Positions 42,465-56,425 of a stretch of DNA of 64,000 bases are shown piece by piece. The DNA is from Methylococcales bacterium. GTDB lineage: Bacteria; Pseudomonadota; Gammaproteobacteria; Methylococcales; Methylomonadaceae. The position numbers and the translations under genes are program-made. The stretch lies in NCBI GenBank assembly GCA_026399075.1, contig JAPLRR010000027.1:1-64000 (forward strand), read 5' to 3'. Below the pieces are notes generated by a model. It worked only from the letters and a program-made list of their open reading frames with translations, did no database searches and had not been told where the DNA came from. The first letter of the stretch is position 1; every line of letters begins with the position of its first letter.

Positions 42465-42692
42465 ATTTTTTCCGAATGGCTTTTTTACATCGGATTTGGT
42501 TTTACTGGGATGGTTCATTGATAAATCCAATTCGACTGTGCCTAAATAGTTTTCATTGGCTTTCATACGGCGATAGGCGGTTATAGCCGCTTGAATGGCT
42601 TTTGATGGTTTCATCCGGGTTTCTTTACACAGGGCTTTAAGCGCTATGATCGCCTCGTCATCAAGCTCTACGTTATTGGTTATCATTGTCAT
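42465..42692 (-). pseudogene. Antitoxin-like gene that has lost its own stop
   Basis: About 75 codons with a ribbon-helix-helix-like start (VELDDEAIIALKALCKETRM, KPSKAIQAAITAYRR) upstream of the broken PIN toxin. The frame now runs straight into the toxin start (KPFGKN-MNILLD). In the neighbouring frame a TGA would overlap the toxin ATG as ATGA, the usual coupling. A small indel probably fused the two. Together they are a decayed type II toxin-antitoxin locus. Confidence 0.55.
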
Positions 42693-42874
42693 TTTTGCCC
42701 CTTAATTAAATAGCAAGTAACCCTGGAGCGCAGCGGAATACGGGATGTGGTACGAATGTCCCCACATTTCGCGTTGCTTCATGCGGGCTACGATCTAAAT
42801 TTATTGCCTGACCCATCATTCCAGCAATTAGCCTCGATGTAACGTAGGGGAATCGAGGCTAATTGCTTAATAAC

Positions 42875-43732
42875 TTAATTGACCTTAAGCTGTCCGCCGC
42901 GCCCCAATCCGCCTTTAACATCCTGTGCCTTGTAATTTCTAAGTGATAACACCATGTTGTTATACGCATCAAAAAATGCCGCCGCCGTTGCTATACCTTC
43001 GGGTGTACGGCTATAGGCGCCAAGGCTGCCTCCCACTACACCGCCCATCAGTCCGCTCCAACCGCCAAAACCAGCCGCACCCGAACCGCTCATACTGTTT
43101 GCGGTTGCACTGCCTTGGGAAATGGCCACTTGAACAGTGGAACGGATATCTGTTAGGGTAAGGGCAACATCGGTCGTCCTGGTTTCCATCGCCCCGGTAG
43201 CCGCTGTTGCCAACGCACCTAAGCTACCTAAGCCTGCCGCACCAAGGCCAACACCTAACAGTACCCCGCCAATACCGGCACTGCCGCCACTTGTGGCCTC
43301 ATTGTTGACAATGATTTGGGGATCCAAGAGATAGTCTGCGGCGACACGTTGGCCTTTTTCTTGTTTTGATCCTGCACGATACTCACCGGATTCCCGTTGC
43401 TCATCAACTATGTCATTAAGCAATGCCCTCGTTTGTTGATTGCCGACCGAGGTAATAACAAAGCAGTTAGATTGCTGTACCGCAAGCCGAATAAGCGGGT
43501 CAACGGTGGTAACGCTACTGGCACCGCTAAAGCGGCCGTCGCTAACGGCAAGCGTCCCCAATGGACTTGAACATCGCTCCAAGGACTTATTGGCATTAAC
43601 ACTACTTGATCCGCCCGCTGACCCTGAGATTAGGTTTGAACTACCGCCGGTTTGCACGCCTGGCGACGCACAAGCACTCAGACCCAAGACAGAAACTACT
43701 AATGATAACGCTCTAATTGGTTTAATGTTCAT
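42875..43732 (-). CDS. CsgG-family lipoprotein
   Basis: 285 residues from the ATG at 43732, chosen because GGGAG lies nine bases upstream and it gives a proper lipoprotein signal ending in LSAC; the open frame extends 16 codons further. The domain shows CsgG-like features: AVSDGRFSGASSVTTVDPL, LAVQQSNCFVITS, then a Gly-rich hydrophobic insertion (about 155-180) and a TDVALTLTDIRSTVQVA strand. CsgG relatives form outer-membrane secretion pores or act in surface-structure assembly. No curli genes are nearby, so the cargo is unknown. It is divergent from the Sel1 lipoprotein gene. Confidence 0.78.
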   Translation of the reverse strand: MNIKPIRALSLVVSVLGLSACASPGVQTGGSSNLISGSAGGSSSVNANKSLERCSSPLGTLAVSDGRFSGASSVTTVDPLIRLAVQQSNCFVITSVGNQQTRALLNDIVDEQRESGEYRAGSKQEKGQRVAADYLLDPQIIVNNEATSGGSAGIGGVLLGVGLGAAGLGSLGALATAATGAMETRTTDVALTLTDIRSTVQVAISQGSATANSMSGSGAAGFGGWSGLMGGVVGGSLGAYSRTPEGIATAAAFFDAYNNMVLSLRNYKAQDVKGGLGRGGQLKVN

Positions 43733-43833
43733 ACTTACAACTCCCCACAATAAAAGATTACAGACAAGATATAGTTGCACTTCAAAAAAGTGGATAATAC
43801 CCTAATTTTTTATAAAAAGAGAGGAATATACCT

Positions 43834-44448
43834 ATGTATTTAAAAGTATTAACTTTAAAGAAACTAGTCATGATTTCCCTAGTTTTGGGCATCACCGCTT
43901 GTGCGCAACATGAGCCACAAAAGCAGCAATCCATAAGTGTCTGTGATGCTAGTGGTTGCGCTGACCGCCCGCATGATTATGCGTCTTTTGATCCTGAAAG
44001 GGATACGCCGGATGATGATCCCGGAGGTAAAATAGCCTCACTCGAAACAATGGCTGCGCAAGACCCTAGTGCCGCATATGATCTGGCCTTACGTTTTTTC
44101 AGGGGAGATGGTGTACGCCAAGATACCTACCGATCAATTAAATGGATGCGTGATGCCGGAGAACGCGGTGATTTAAATGCACAAAAAGCACTAGGTAGAC
44201 TTTATTTGACGGGTCTTGGGGAAATGGGCGCTGATCCAGGGGAAGCCGAAAAATGGCTGTCCATTACCGCTGGCCGTGGCGATGAAGAAGCCAATAGCTT
44301 ACTGCAAGAAGCAACAGCAGCACGACAGTCAACTCAGGCAGATTATCGCTGGCGTAAACACTGGCAACCCATATTCTATAATTCTTGGTATTCTGGCTAT
44401 ACCTATCGGTGGTATTGGCGTACAAACAGGTGGAATATGTATCATTAG
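43834..44448 (+). CDS. Sel1-repeat lipoprotein with aromatic tail
   Basis: 204 residues: a lipoprotein signal (LGITAC, Cys about 23), an acidic linker, two Sel1/TPR-like repeats (about 75-160, with AAYDLALRFFRGDGVRQD and AQKALGRLYLTGLG), and a striking Trp/Tyr/Arg-rich C-terminus (NSWYSGYTYRWYWRTNRW). Sel1 repeats mediate protein contacts. AGAGAGGAA precedes the ATG. It is divergent from the CsgG-like gene by about 100 bases, suggesting shared control and possibly a shared envelope role. Confidence 0.8.
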   Translation: MYLKVLTLKKLVMISLVLGITACAQHEPQKQQSISVCDASGCADRPHDYASFDPERDTPDDDPGGKIASLETMAAQDPSAAYDLALRFFRGDGVRQDTYRSIKWMRDAGERGDLNAQKALGRLYLTGLGEMGADPGEAEKWLSITAGRGDEEANSLLQEATAARQSTQADYRWRKHWQPIFYNSWYSGYTYRWYWRTNRWNMYH

Positions 44449-44500
44449 GCATCTGGGGCTAAGTCCATACCATGCGCTACGCATAACGGAATATCGGTTA

Positions 44501-44850
44501 ACCAACCATGAAAACAGGTAAGGAAATTCACGATCGAATAAACGCATCGCTGCTGTTGTCCCATCAAGGCGTTTGAATCCATAATTATGGAGCACCGTTA
44601 ATGCCCAGAGGCGTTTTACCGTCAAGCCTCGGCCATTGTGGTACATCTGCGGCAGGTAATCATTGCGCCCTTCCACCGCCGAGGGGCTAAGATGAAACTT
44701 ACTTGCCATCCACTCAGCCCAAGCCAACGAGCGTTCCAACCTGCTTTTAGGCAATATCACGCTAACTGTATCCGCCTGCCAGACATGAACAGCACGATGC
44801 CGAACTTGTGTGCACTTTTCCCGTTGGGCTACCAACTTAAAGCAGGACAT
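44501..44850 (-). pseudogene. C-terminal remnant of a DUF6399-type transposase-like protein
   Basis: Contains SPSAVEGRNDYLPQMYHNG, GRGLTVKRLWALTVLHNYG and KRLDGTTAAMRLFDREFP, the most conserved part of DUF6399 proteins of transposon origin. The N-terminal catalytic portion is absent, and the frame is closed by a TAA just before the first ATG. It lies between the Sel1 lipoprotein gene and mnmE, and is a dead fragment. Confidence 0.7.
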
Positions 44851-44938
44851 TTACAAATGTTGAACCTTACACTGTCCCTGCTTAAGTTGGGAGCCTTCAT
44901 GGCCTAAGTGACTATTTCAGAACCTTTTGACTGATGAT

Positions 44939-46282
44939 CTATTTGCCAATGCAAAAACTAGAAAATATTTTTCCCAATAAATCATCGGAACTCACCTCAC
45001 CAGTAATTTCCGCTAGACTTATTTGCGCCATGCGCAGGTCTTCGGCGACCAGTTCGCCTGCCAAGCTGGTTTGTAGTTGGTCTAAGGCGCTGACAACAAA
45101 TTCGTGGCCTTTGTTTAGGGCTTCTATATGCCGCCGTCTGGCGATGAACACATTATCGGTGGCGGCGTTGTAACCTACACTTTGTTTGAGGTGTTGCCGC
45201 AATACGTCCATGCCCTGCCCTGTTTTGATGGACACGTAGCAAGTGTCGCCTGAGTCGCTGTGCTCAAATTTTGGCGTTAAACCCAGCAAGTCTATTTTGT
45301 TATAAACTTTGGTGATGTCGATGTTTTTAGGTAAGGTTTTTATCAGTTCGTCAGTTTCGGCCTCTCTAGCATCAATCAACAATAAAATCCTGTCGGCTTT
45401 TTGGATTTCTTCGCGGGCGCGGCGTATACCTTCTTGTTCGATGGCGTTGTCGCTGTCCCTAAGACCGGCGGTGTCGATGATGTGTAGCGGCATTCCGTCG
45501 AGTTGAATACGTTCCCTTAACACGTCGCGGGTAGTGCCAGCAATATCGGTGACAATGGCTGCTTCATGGCCAGCTAGGGCGTTTAATAGGCTAGATTTTC
45601 CAGCATTTGGTTTGCCGGCTAAGACAACAGTCATGCCATCACGGAGCAAGCGTCCTTGTTGGGCAGTATTTTGAATTTGCTCTAGGCGTTGCAGCAAGTT
45701 GAGCAAACGGTTTTCCACCACCCCGTCACTTAAAAAATCGATTTCTTCATCGACAAAATCAATGGCCGCTTCAACGTAGATGCGCAGTTCGGTCAATTCC
45801 GCAACGAGTTCGTTGATTTGGTTTGAAAACACACCTTGCATGGATTTTTGTGCAGAACGCACTGATTGTTCGGTGCTGCTGGTTATTAAATCAGCAACCG
45901 CTTCTGCTTGTGCTAAATCAAGTTTGTTATTGAGATAGGCACGTTCGGTGAATTCACCCGGATTAGCCAGCCTTGCACCTAGCGATAATACCCGCCTTAG
46001 CAACATATCAAGCACCACAGCACCACCATGGCCTTGTAATTCGATGATGTCTTCGCCAGTATATGAGGCTGGACTGGGGAAATACAAGGCTATGCCGGTA
46101 TCAATTGTGGATCCGTCGGCCTCGTTAAAAGAGGCAAACAAAGCATGTCGGGGTATTAAGGGTTTATTGAGGAGTTGTTTGGCAATTCCAGTGGCTAAGC
46201 TTCCGGAAATGCGGATGATACCAACACCGCCATTTCCTGGCGGTGTTGCAATAGCTGCTATTGTATCGGGGTTTGCCGACAA
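44939..46282 (-). CDS. mnmE: tRNA uridine-5-carboxymethylaminomethyl synthesis GTPase MnmE
   Basis: 447 residues. MnmE with MnmG modifies U34 of certain tRNAs. It has the folate-binding N-terminal domain (TIAAIATPPGNGGVGIIRIS), a helical domain, the inserted G domain with P-loop GKPNAGKSSLLN, the switch TDIAGTTRD and DTAGLRDS, and ends in the diagnostic CIGK. The start appears to be TTG at 46282, since no ATG fits the family N-terminus; the gene begins one base after the yidC stop codon. MnmG, RsmG and ParAB, often downstream in gammaproteobacteria, do not follow here. Confidence 0.97.
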   Translation of the reverse strand: MSANPDTIAAIATPPGNGGVGIIRISGSLATGIAKQLLNKPLIPRHALFASFNEADGSTIDTGIALYFPSPASYTGEDIIELQGHGGAVVLDMLLRRVLSLGARLANPGEFTERAYLNNKLDLAQAEAVADLITSSTEQSVRSAQKSMQGVFSNQINELVAELTELRIYVEAAIDFVDEEIDFLSDGVVENRLLNLLQRLEQIQNTAQQGRLLRDGMTVVLAGKPNAGKSSLLNALAGHEAAIVTDIAGTTRDVLRERIQLDGMPLHIIDTAGLRDSDNAIEQEGIRRAREEIQKADRILLLIDAREAETDELIKTLPKNIDITKVYNKIDLLGLTPKFEHSDSGDTCYVSIKTGQGMDVLRQHLKQSVGYNAATDNVFIARRRHIEALNKGHEFVVSALDQLQTSLAGELVAEDLRMAQISLAEITGEVSSDDLLGKIFSSFCIGK

Positions 46283-46283
46283 G

Positions 46284-47981
46284 TTAGCCCGCTTTTTCTA
46301 TCTGCTTTGTGATATAGGTTTGTTGGATAATAGACAGGGTGTTATTGACAACCCAGTATAAAACCAAACCTGCCGGAAAAAATAAGAAGAATATCGTAAA
46401 CACGATTGGGAACATCTTCATCACTTTTGCTTGGATAGGATCTATCGGCGCTGGGTTTAGGCCTTGCTGAATTTTCATGGTGAGACCCATGATTAAAGGC
46501 AAGATATAAAACGGATCTTGTATGGACAAATCTTGTATCCAAAACATAAAGGGTGATTGCCTAAACTCTATGGTTTCACTCAATACCCAATACAGCGACA
46601 TAAACACCGGTATCTGTATCAGGATAGGTAAACATCCGCCTAAAGGGTTTACTTTTTCCTTTTTGTACAATGCCATCATTTCGTTGTTAAAACGCGGCCT
46701 GTCATCGGCAAAACGTTCTTGCAACTCTTTAAGGCGCGGTTGAATTTTACGCATTTTAGCCATTGATTTAAAACTGGCTTGTGATAATGGGAAGAACAGC
46801 AGTTTAATACATAAAGTCACACCAATAATGGCCACACCCCAATTACCAATAAAATTATGTATTGTGTTGAGTAACCAATAGATAGGTTTGCCTATAAACG
46901 TCAAAACACTGTAATCAACTGTCAATTCCAACCCAGTTGATATTTTTTCCATCATGGGCTGGATTTTTGGGCCGGCAAATAATTTGGACTCAAATTGGGC
47001 TGCGCTATTTGCTGCCACAGTTATGGTTGGGGAATAAGTGCCAATGACATATCGGCCATCTTTAAGTTCTTTGGTATAAAAATGGTTTTCTTGGTCTGCG
47101 GGTGGAATCCAAGCAGAAGCAAAATAATGTTGGATCATTGCAGTCCAGCCACCTTGGGTAGTTACATCCAAAGTTTCATCCTGCATATCGTCAAAGCTTA
47201 TTTTTTGGTACTTGTTTTTTTCTGTGTAGATCACACCACCATCATAAGCCCTCATGCCACCTGTCAGCATATTGCCTTTGCTTTGGGTGTCAGGTGCCCT
47301 TAATAACTGGCTGTATTGTCTACCAGACCAAGGATTTTGTGAGTTATTGGCAACTTTTTGGTCTAGTATAATTTCGTAACTGCCCCGTTTGAATGAAAAG
47401 GTTTTAGTAACGACTAGGCCGTTATTATCAGTCCAGGTCAATGGCACAGTCAGGCTGTCTTGGCCTGCTTGTAAAGAGTAACTGTCTTGTTCATTTTTGA
47501 ACGCAGTATAATGGTTGGGTGCTGCTGGTAATCCACTACCTGCTATCAGGCCGCTTTGTGCAACAAATATTTTTTCTTCATTGCTGTCAAACAACCGCAC
47601 TGGTGCAGAATTTGGTTTTACAACATCAAGGCCAACCAAACTGCGTAAGCTGTCTACAACGGTGTTGGCTTTTTCGACGGGGTAAGTTAATAAATCTAAA
47701 TTAGTGACTGTACCGCCTTGTAGATCTATTTCCAAGGCAATAACATCAGTGGTGATTTTTACGGTTTTCGCCGCCGCTGCTGCTGAAACAGGAACTGCAA
47801 CTGGTGATTGGGTGGATGAGGATGCGTCCGTTGTTGGCAAATCCTCAGTGGGCTTGCTGCCTTCGGGATTCACTATCGCAGCCACTGGGGGTTTCGGGCC
47901 ATAGTCTTGCTCCCAAGCCTGCCACAACATAAACACAAGCATTGCAAAAGTAACGACAAGTATAAATCTTATATTATCCAT
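46284..47981 (-). CDS. yidC: Membrane protein insertase YidC
   Basis: 565 residues from the ATG at 47981, where [19 protein letters not shown] is the canonical first membrane helix; the open frame extends 11 codons upstream. A large periplasmic domain (about 60-350) precedes the five-helix core with [20 protein letters not shown] and the late [10 protein letters not shown] helix. YidC inserts membrane proteins with or without SecYEG. Its start overlaps the yidD stop by 8 bases (ATGGATAA), tying the two translationally. Confidence 0.97.
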   Translation of the reverse strand: MDNIRFILVVTFAMLVFMLWQAWEQDYGPKPPVAAIVNPEGSKPTEDLPTTDASSSTQSPVAVPVSAAAAAKTVKITTDVIALEIDLQGGTVTNLDLLTYPVEKANTVVDSLRSLVGLDVVKPNSAPVRLFDSNEEKIFVAQSGLIAGSGLPAAPNHYTAFKNEQDSYSLQAGQDSLTVPLTWTDNNGLVVTKTFSFKRGSYEIILDQKVANNSQNPWSGRQYSQLLRAPDTQSKGNMLTGGMRAYDGGVIYTEKNKYQKISFDDMQDETLDVTTQGGWTAMIQHYFASAWIPPADQENHFYTKELKDGRYVIGTYSPTITVAANSAAQFESKLFAGPKIQPMMEKISTGLELTVDYSVLTFIGKPIYWLLNTIHNFIGNWGVAIIGVTLCIKLLFFPLSQASFKSMAKMRKIQPRLKELQERFADDRPRFNNEMMALYKKEKVNPLGGCLPILIQIPVFMSLYWVLSETIEFRQSPFMFWIQDLSIQDPFYILPLIMGLTMKIQQGLNPAPIDPIQAKVMKMFPIVFTIFFLFFPAGLVLYWVVNNTLSIIQQTYITKQIEKAG

Positions 47982-48207
47982 TCTTATTACCAAATTTTTC
48001 TGGAACGGGATCAATGCCCCCTTGATGAAAAGGGTGGCATTTTAATAATCTTTTGAGCGTGAGATAGGAGCCAATAACAGCACCGTGACGTTGTAATGCT
48101 TCTAAGGAATAACTTGAACAGCTTGGATAAAAACGACAGTTAGAGCCAAGCAAAGGACTAATAAAGTATTTATAAAACTTTATAATTGCTATGAGCATGA
48201 AGCGCAT
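47974..48207 (-). CDS. yidD: Membrane protein insertion efficiency factor YidD
   Basis: 77 residues with the family core [30 protein letters not shown] and [14 protein letters not shown]. The open frame reaches a TTG at 48228, but the ATG at 48207, with AAGG upstream, fits the family length. It overlaps rnpA at its start and yidC at its end. It assists YidC-dependent insertion. Confidence 0.94.
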   Translation of the reverse strand: MRFMLIAIIKFYKYFISPLLGSNCRFYPSCSSYSLEALQRHGAVIGSYLTLKRLLKCHPFHQGGIDPVPEKFGNKNG

Positions 48208-48560
48208 CGGGATACCAACCTTAGCCAATGCTTTTCCAATGACTTTCTTAATGTTTCCAGTGGAGCATCAACTGCTTCCCTGCGTGCCAGTACAACGATG
48301 TCTATATTTCCCAAGCTTTGTTGCTGTGTTCTAAAATTTTCCCGTACAGCGCGTTTAATCACATTCCTGTGCACGGCCTTTTTTATATTTTTTTTTGCAA
48401 TTGCCAAGCCTAACCTAGGATGGTCAAAATCATTTTTTATAGCCAATAAGGTAAAATAGGTATCACTTGATTTTACTGGCTTAGCAAAAACTTTTTTATA
48501 TTCAGCCGGTTTTTTTAACCGGCACTGCGGGGGAAAACCAAATTGTGCCTGGTCATTCAA
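48189..48560 (-). CDS. rnpA: Ribonuclease P protein component
   Basis: 123 residues. RnpA binds the M1 RNA for tRNA 5' processing. The RNR motif region is clear: [38 protein letters not shown] is the usual N-terminal segment. The start seems to be TTG at 48560, as no ATG or GTG lies ahead of the conserved region in frame. The stop falls within yidD, and rpmH ends 6 bases upstream of the start. Confidence 0.95.
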   Translation of the reverse strand: MNDQAQFGFPPQCRLKKPAEYKKVFAKPVKSSDTYFTLLAIKNDFDHPRLGLAIAKKNIKKAVHRNVIKRAVRENFRTQQQSLGNIDIVVLARREAVDAPLETLRKSLEKHWLRLVSRCASCS

Positions 48561-48566
48561 CTTGGA

Positions 48567-48701
48567 TTACACAGTCAACTTAGCGCGGCCTTTTGCCCTA
48601 CGGGCATTCAAGACCCTACGGCCACCGACAGTTGCCATTCTTGCACGAAAACCATGGGTTCTTGCACGTTTAATCTTGCTGGGTTGGTATGTTCTTTTCA
48701 T
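48567..48701 (-). CDS. rpmH: 50S ribosomal protein L34
   Basis: 44 residues: [18 protein letters not shown] at the start, then [18 protein letters not shown], the invariant L34 sequence. It is the first gene of the leftward rpmH-rnpA-yidD-yidC-mnmE operon and is divergent from dnaA with 163 bases between them, which must hold both promoters. Confidence 0.98.
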   Translation of the reverse strand: MKRTYQPSKIKRARTHGFRARMATVGGRRVLNARRAKGRAKLTV

Positions 48702-48864
48702 ATTAATAAAACCTAATTAGATGTGAGATAACAAAAACAGATAAAAAAGACTACGGATGATAAAATAATCTGTATGCCCTGTCAATTCTGTAGTGCAATG
48801 TTTTATTACTGTATAGTGTTTCTTGTGACCCCTCCCCCCCTAAATAATAACCTTACCTACGTCA

Positions 48865-50181
48865 ATGAGATCAATTTGGGATAACTGCCTTACAAAGCTG
48901 GAAAATGAAATTGCAGGTGTTGATTTCAGCACTTGGATACGCCCTCTACAAGCAATAGAAAACGATGGGCAAATGAAACTTTTGGCCCCAAACCGATTTG
49001 TATTGGACTGGGTTAAGCAGCATTATTTTGTCAAAATTGAAGAATCAATCAATGAGTTTTCCAATGGGACTATGGACTTAATTTTTGAGATTGGATCAAA
49101 AAAATCAATAACACCCGTTGCTATAAGCAGGGAAAAACCAGCGGAAGTAAAAAAATCTAGCCCCAACTTTCTTAATAAAACATTCACTTTTGAAAATTTT
49201 GTTGAAGGTAAATCCAATCAATTAGCTCGAGCTGCTTCAATTCAAGTTTCTGAAAATATTGGCAAAGCTTACAATCCTTTGCTTATTTATGGTGGTTCTG
49301 GCTTAGGTAAGACCCACATCATGCACGCCATAGGTAATGCTGTCTTCCAAAAAAATCCCTCCGCAACTATCGTTTATCTGCACTCGGAAAAATTTGTCCA
49401 GGACATGGTCAGGGCTTTGCAACAGAACTCCATTAACGCTTTCAAGGAATATTATCGCAGTATAGACGTTCTTTTAATTGACGACATCCAATTCTTTGCT
49501 GGTAAGGAACGCTCCCAAGAAGAGTTTTTCCATACCTTCAATACGTTACTCGATAAAAAGCATCAAATCGTTTTAACTTGTGACAAATACCCTAAAGAAA
49601 TTATTGGTCTCGAAGACCGTTTAAAATCAAGGTTTGGTTGCGGTCTCCCCGTTTCAATTGAGCCGCCTGATATGGAAACTAGGGCGGCTATCTTAATGAA
49701 AAAGGCAACCCAGGCTAATGTTGAACTTCCTCAGGACGTTGCGTTTTTTATTGCCAAAAAGATCCCCTTCAATGTCCGCGACCTTGAAGGGGCTTTAAGG
49801 CGGGTAATAGCCAATGCACAATTTACAGGACGTGAAATTACCATTGAATTTACTAAAGAAGCCCTCCATGACTTAATTTCGTTAAAAGATAAGTTGGTCA
49901 GTATCGACAATATCCAAAAAACCGTCGCCGAATATTTTAAAATTCGTATTTCTGACTTATCGTCTAAAAATCGGAAACAAACCGTTACCCGCCCACGACA
50001 AATGGCCATGTGCTTAGCGAGGGAACTAACATCACACAGTTTCCCAGAAATTGGCGATGCGTTCGGTGGCCGCGATCACACCACTGTAATGAACGCTTGT
50101 AAAAAAATTAATGAATTAAAAGAAGCAGACCATAAAATTGCAGAGGACTACTCCAATTTGTTACGGACGCTTTCGCATTAA
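48865..50181 (+). CDS. dnaA: Chromosomal replication initiator DnaA
   Basis: 438 residues. Domain I covers about 1-80 ([21 protein letters not shown]), a short linker domain II follows, AAA+ domain III has [17 protein letters not shown] and [21 protein letters not shown], and domain IV has the DNA-binding signature [15 protein letters not shown]. The linker is short compared with pseudomonads. Sensor-adjacent [17 protein letters not shown] replaces the usual WGLTVAIEPPELETR. DnaA boxes follow the stop codon at once. Confidence 0.98.
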   Translation: MRSIWDNCLTKLENEIAGVDFSTWIRPLQAIENDGQMKLLAPNRFVLDWVKQHYFVKIEESINEFSNGTMDLIFEIGSKKSITPVAISREKPAEVKKSSPNFLNKTFTFENFVEGKSNQLARAASIQVSENIGKAYNPLLIYGGSGLGKTHIMHAIGNAVFQKNPSATIVYLHSEKFVQDMVRALQQNSINAFKEYYRSIDVLLIDDIQFFAGKERSQEEFFHTFNTLLDKKHQIVLTCDKYPKEIIGLEDRLKSRFGCGLPVSIEPPDMETRAAILMKKATQANVELPQDVAFFIAKKIPFNVRDLEGALRRVIANAQFTGREITIEFTKEALHDLISLKDKLVSIDNIQKTVAEYFKIRISDLSSKNRKQTVTRPRQMAMCLARELTSHSFPEIGDAFGGRDHTTVMNACKKINELKEADHKIAEDYSNLLRTLSH

Positions 50182-50966
50182 CTGTGGATAACCTTGTGTT
50201 CAACTTAACAAATACTGGGGAACACAATGTGCATAGCTTTTAACTATAATCGATGGTGAATTTTAATACACCAATTATCCACAATCAGCCTACAGATTAG
50301 TTAACAATATAAGCTATTGTATTTAAAAGTTAATAAAAGTTATCAACAAACAATCCTGTTGCTAATAACAATTAAATAAAAAATAAAAAATTTTTTATAA
50401 TTAACTAAACTTTCTTATTTTTTCTAATCAATAGCTTTTTAAATTTGGATGTTATGTTACCGACCTGTGGATAACTCTGTTGATAAGGAACGTAAATATG
50501 GGGTTAAAACTGTGTATAGAACGTTGTGTGTATTTAATTCTAATCGTTTATATAGTCTTCATACACATGTTAAATACAAAATAAAAATACCCATAAATAA
50601 TTGATTAATATAATAAAATAACTGTTATCAACAGATTTTTAGCCCTTAATAGTAATAAGAAAGAATAAATAGTTCTATATTACTATTTCTTAACAACAAA
50701 GAAATTTCCAAAACGATTTTATCTATTAAGTACTTAGCAACAAGTTGTCATACATACCGTATCGATTTTATGGCGTATTTTGTAGAGTTGATCAAGGAAA
50801 ATACATGTTAACTTTTTGCAATTCACTTATGATTTAGCTTAATCATGCAAGCGATTGGATATGTCTGGCTGGTAAGTTCTTCACCAAAAGTAACCTTACT
50901 TTATCAAACATTCAAAATCCACAGCTTACTACCCAAAATAATTTGTAACTCAATGACACAAAAATT
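50182..50966. other. oriC: Probable chromosomal origin of replication (oriC)
   Basis: A 785-base AT-rich, gene-free stretch between dnaA and dnaN. Perfect DnaA boxes (TTATCCACA or complement) are at 50183-50191, 50275-50283 and 50466-50474. One-mismatch boxes lie at 50228, 50340, 50478, 50511 and 50635. A/T-only runs at about 50365-50450 and 50540-50720 are candidate unwinding elements. The 50466/50478 pair is 3 bases apart and in one orientation. GATC is scarce here, which argues against SeqA/Dam control. Confidence 0.9.
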
Positions 50967-52067
50967 ATGAAATTCATTATTAATAGAGAAGAATTACTAA
51001 GCCCATTACAACAAATCGTTAGTGTGATTGAAAAAAGGCAAACCATGCCAATTTTATCGAATGTATTGATTGTTATCGAAAACGATGAGTTAGTATTAAC
51101 AGGTACAGACTTAGAAATTCAGATTATCGCTAAAATAGCTATTGGCTCTGCAACACCTGGGGCAATTACGGTTCCCGCAAGAAAGTTTTTAGACATTTGC
51201 AGGCTTTTGCCTAATGGGGCTGAATTAAAATTTGAACAACAAAATGATAAAGTAAAAATTTTATCAACTCGAAGTCGTTTTTCATTAAGCTGCTTACCAG
51301 CAGATAGTTATCCAGAATTTTCGGAATCGGAATTAGATAATCATTTTTTTATTAACGCTGGAAAATTAAAAAAGGCACTTGATAAAACTGTGTTTTGTAT
51401 GGCTAACCAGGATGTCCGTTATTATTTAAATGGTTTATTACTTAATATTTCCAACACCAAAATTAAGTTGGTTGCTTCGGATGGCCATCGTTTATCTATT
51501 TATGAGGATACGTTAGACTTAGGTATAGGATCTGAAGCTCGAATTATCCTACCCAGAAAAGGTGTTCTGGAACTTAGCCGTTTGCTTGATGATCAAGAGA
51601 CTGAGTTAAAAATCGAGTTTTCCAGCAATAATATAAAAATTTTTATCAAAAATCTTATTTTTTCTGCAAAACTAGTTGATTCAAAGTATCCAGACTTTAG
51701 TAAAGTATTCCATCAAGATTTACTCCCCCCAATACCGATTCAAAAGTATGCATTAAAAGATGCCCTAACCCGAGTTGCTATTTTATCCAATGAAAAATTT
51801 AAAGGCATCACTTTAGATATTAGCCATGATAGCTTAAGAATTAGTACGCATAATCCAGAGCATGATGAAGCAGAAGAGGAGCTTGCTATCGAGTTTGAGG
51901 GTGAACCTTTGTCTATTGCTTTTAATGCACAATACTTACTTGATGCAGTTTCAAATTTGGATTCCGATTTTGCTGTCTTAACGATTGCAAGTAACGTTAG
52001 CAGTTGTTTTATTAATGAGCCCGATAACTCCGCATACAAATTTATTGTTATGCCTATGAGGCTTTAA
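50967..52067 (+). CDS. dnaN: DNA polymerase III beta sliding clamp
   Basis: 366 residues, the normal length for the three-domain clamp. MKFIINREELLSPLQQIVSVIEKRQTMP... opens the protein and VMPMRL closes it, as in other gammaproteobacteria. It tethers polymerase III to DNA. It sits downstream of oriC, with recF beginning 10 bases after its stop. Confidence 0.98.
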   Translation: MKFIINREELLSPLQQIVSVIEKRQTMPILSNVLIVIENDELVLTGTDLEIQIIAKIAIGSATPGAITVPARKFLDICRLLPNGAELKFEQQNDKVKILSTRSRFSLSCLPADSYPEFSESELDNHFFINAGKLKKALDKTVFCMANQDVRYYLNGLLLNISNTKIKLVASDGHRLSIYEDTLDLGIGSEARIILPRKGVLELSRLLDDQETELKIEFSSNNIKIFIKNLIFSAKLVDSKYPDFSKVFHQDLLPPIPIQKYALKDALTRVAILSNEKFKGITLDISHDSLRISTHNPEHDEAEEELAIEFEGEPLSIAFNAQYLLDAVSNLDSDFAVLTIASNVSSCFINEPDNSAYKFIVMPMRL

Positions 52068-52077
52068 GGTTTGCTAT

Positions 52078-55606
<3,529 letters not shown>

Positions 55607-55861
55607 GGGCATTTGCACAGACTTCGTTTTAATGCGGGGAAAAAAGGTTGAACATTTTTTTGTTGCCCAAAATAAATAGTTAAGCTTAAGTTTTAAGGCG
55701 ATCCCTTGTGGCTTAACCATGACCCAAATACCAAAAAGCGCTTGTCAGGCTATTTATTTTCAAAATATTTCCCTTTAATGTGCGTGTTTTAGCAAAATTA
55801 GAGCCTTTGAGAAAAAATTGAATAGTAAGGTGTATTTATTTGAACATTTTAGGTTGAAAAC

Positions 55862-56212
55862 ATGAGTATTTTTTCAAAAACAGACGATGAGATTCTCAAT
55901 GGGATAACTCCTATCATGGACAATATGATGGAGGGATCGACCGAAATTGATCATGCTAAACATACCCGTGACTTCACTGTTGGGATGAAGTCCATAGTAA
56001 CTCCAGAGCAACTTCAAATAATCTGCAAAAATTACCAGTCGAAGTGGGGGCTTTTTGGGAAAAGGGACTTTGTTGCAATATTTAGAAGAAGCGATTCAGT
56101 GGCGGTTATTTGGAGGCAATATTGTACTAACTCTACAGATGAGTTTGTTGCAGAAGCGGTGTTTGTTGAGCAGGAAGGCCGTTTGCTAATAGACCATGCC
56201 ATGATTTACTAA
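55862..56212 (+). CDS. Small cytoplasmic protein, unknown
   Basis: 116 residues with no signal peptide or membrane helix. An N-terminal helical part (DEILNGITPIMDNMMEGS) leads to an alpha/beta part (VAIFRRSDSVAVIWRQY, EFVAEAVFVEQEGRLLIDHAM) reminiscent of small NTF2- or profilin-like folds, but no family is assignable. It is a stand-alone gene 255 bases after gyrB with an AT-rich leader. Confidence 0.7.
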   Translation: MSIFSKTDDEILNGITPIMDNMMEGSTEIDHAKHTRDFTVGMKSIVTPEQLQIICKNYQSKWGLFGKRDFVAIFRRSDSVAVIWRQYCTNSTDEFVAEAVFVEQEGRLLIDHAMIY

Positions 56213-56425
56213 GTTATTTATGTCAGGCTAACAGCGAATGAGCCTGATAGACTCAGGGCAAACGCATTTGACTTTTTAAACTATCAGAAAATCAATCGGT
56301 TATATTTAAAAGCCAATTTATTTTGGTTTTTATAGTCTCATCTGATTGATTTTAAATACTTTTAATTTGTATGCGCTTGCCCTGCTGATAGACTACTGAT
56401 TTTTCTAACCTCTATTTTTTATCTT

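Noticed and set aside
48189-48560. ATG start for rnpA in the neighbouring frame
   Set aside because: The ATG two bases inside the TTG start is out of frame with the conserved RnpA sequence.
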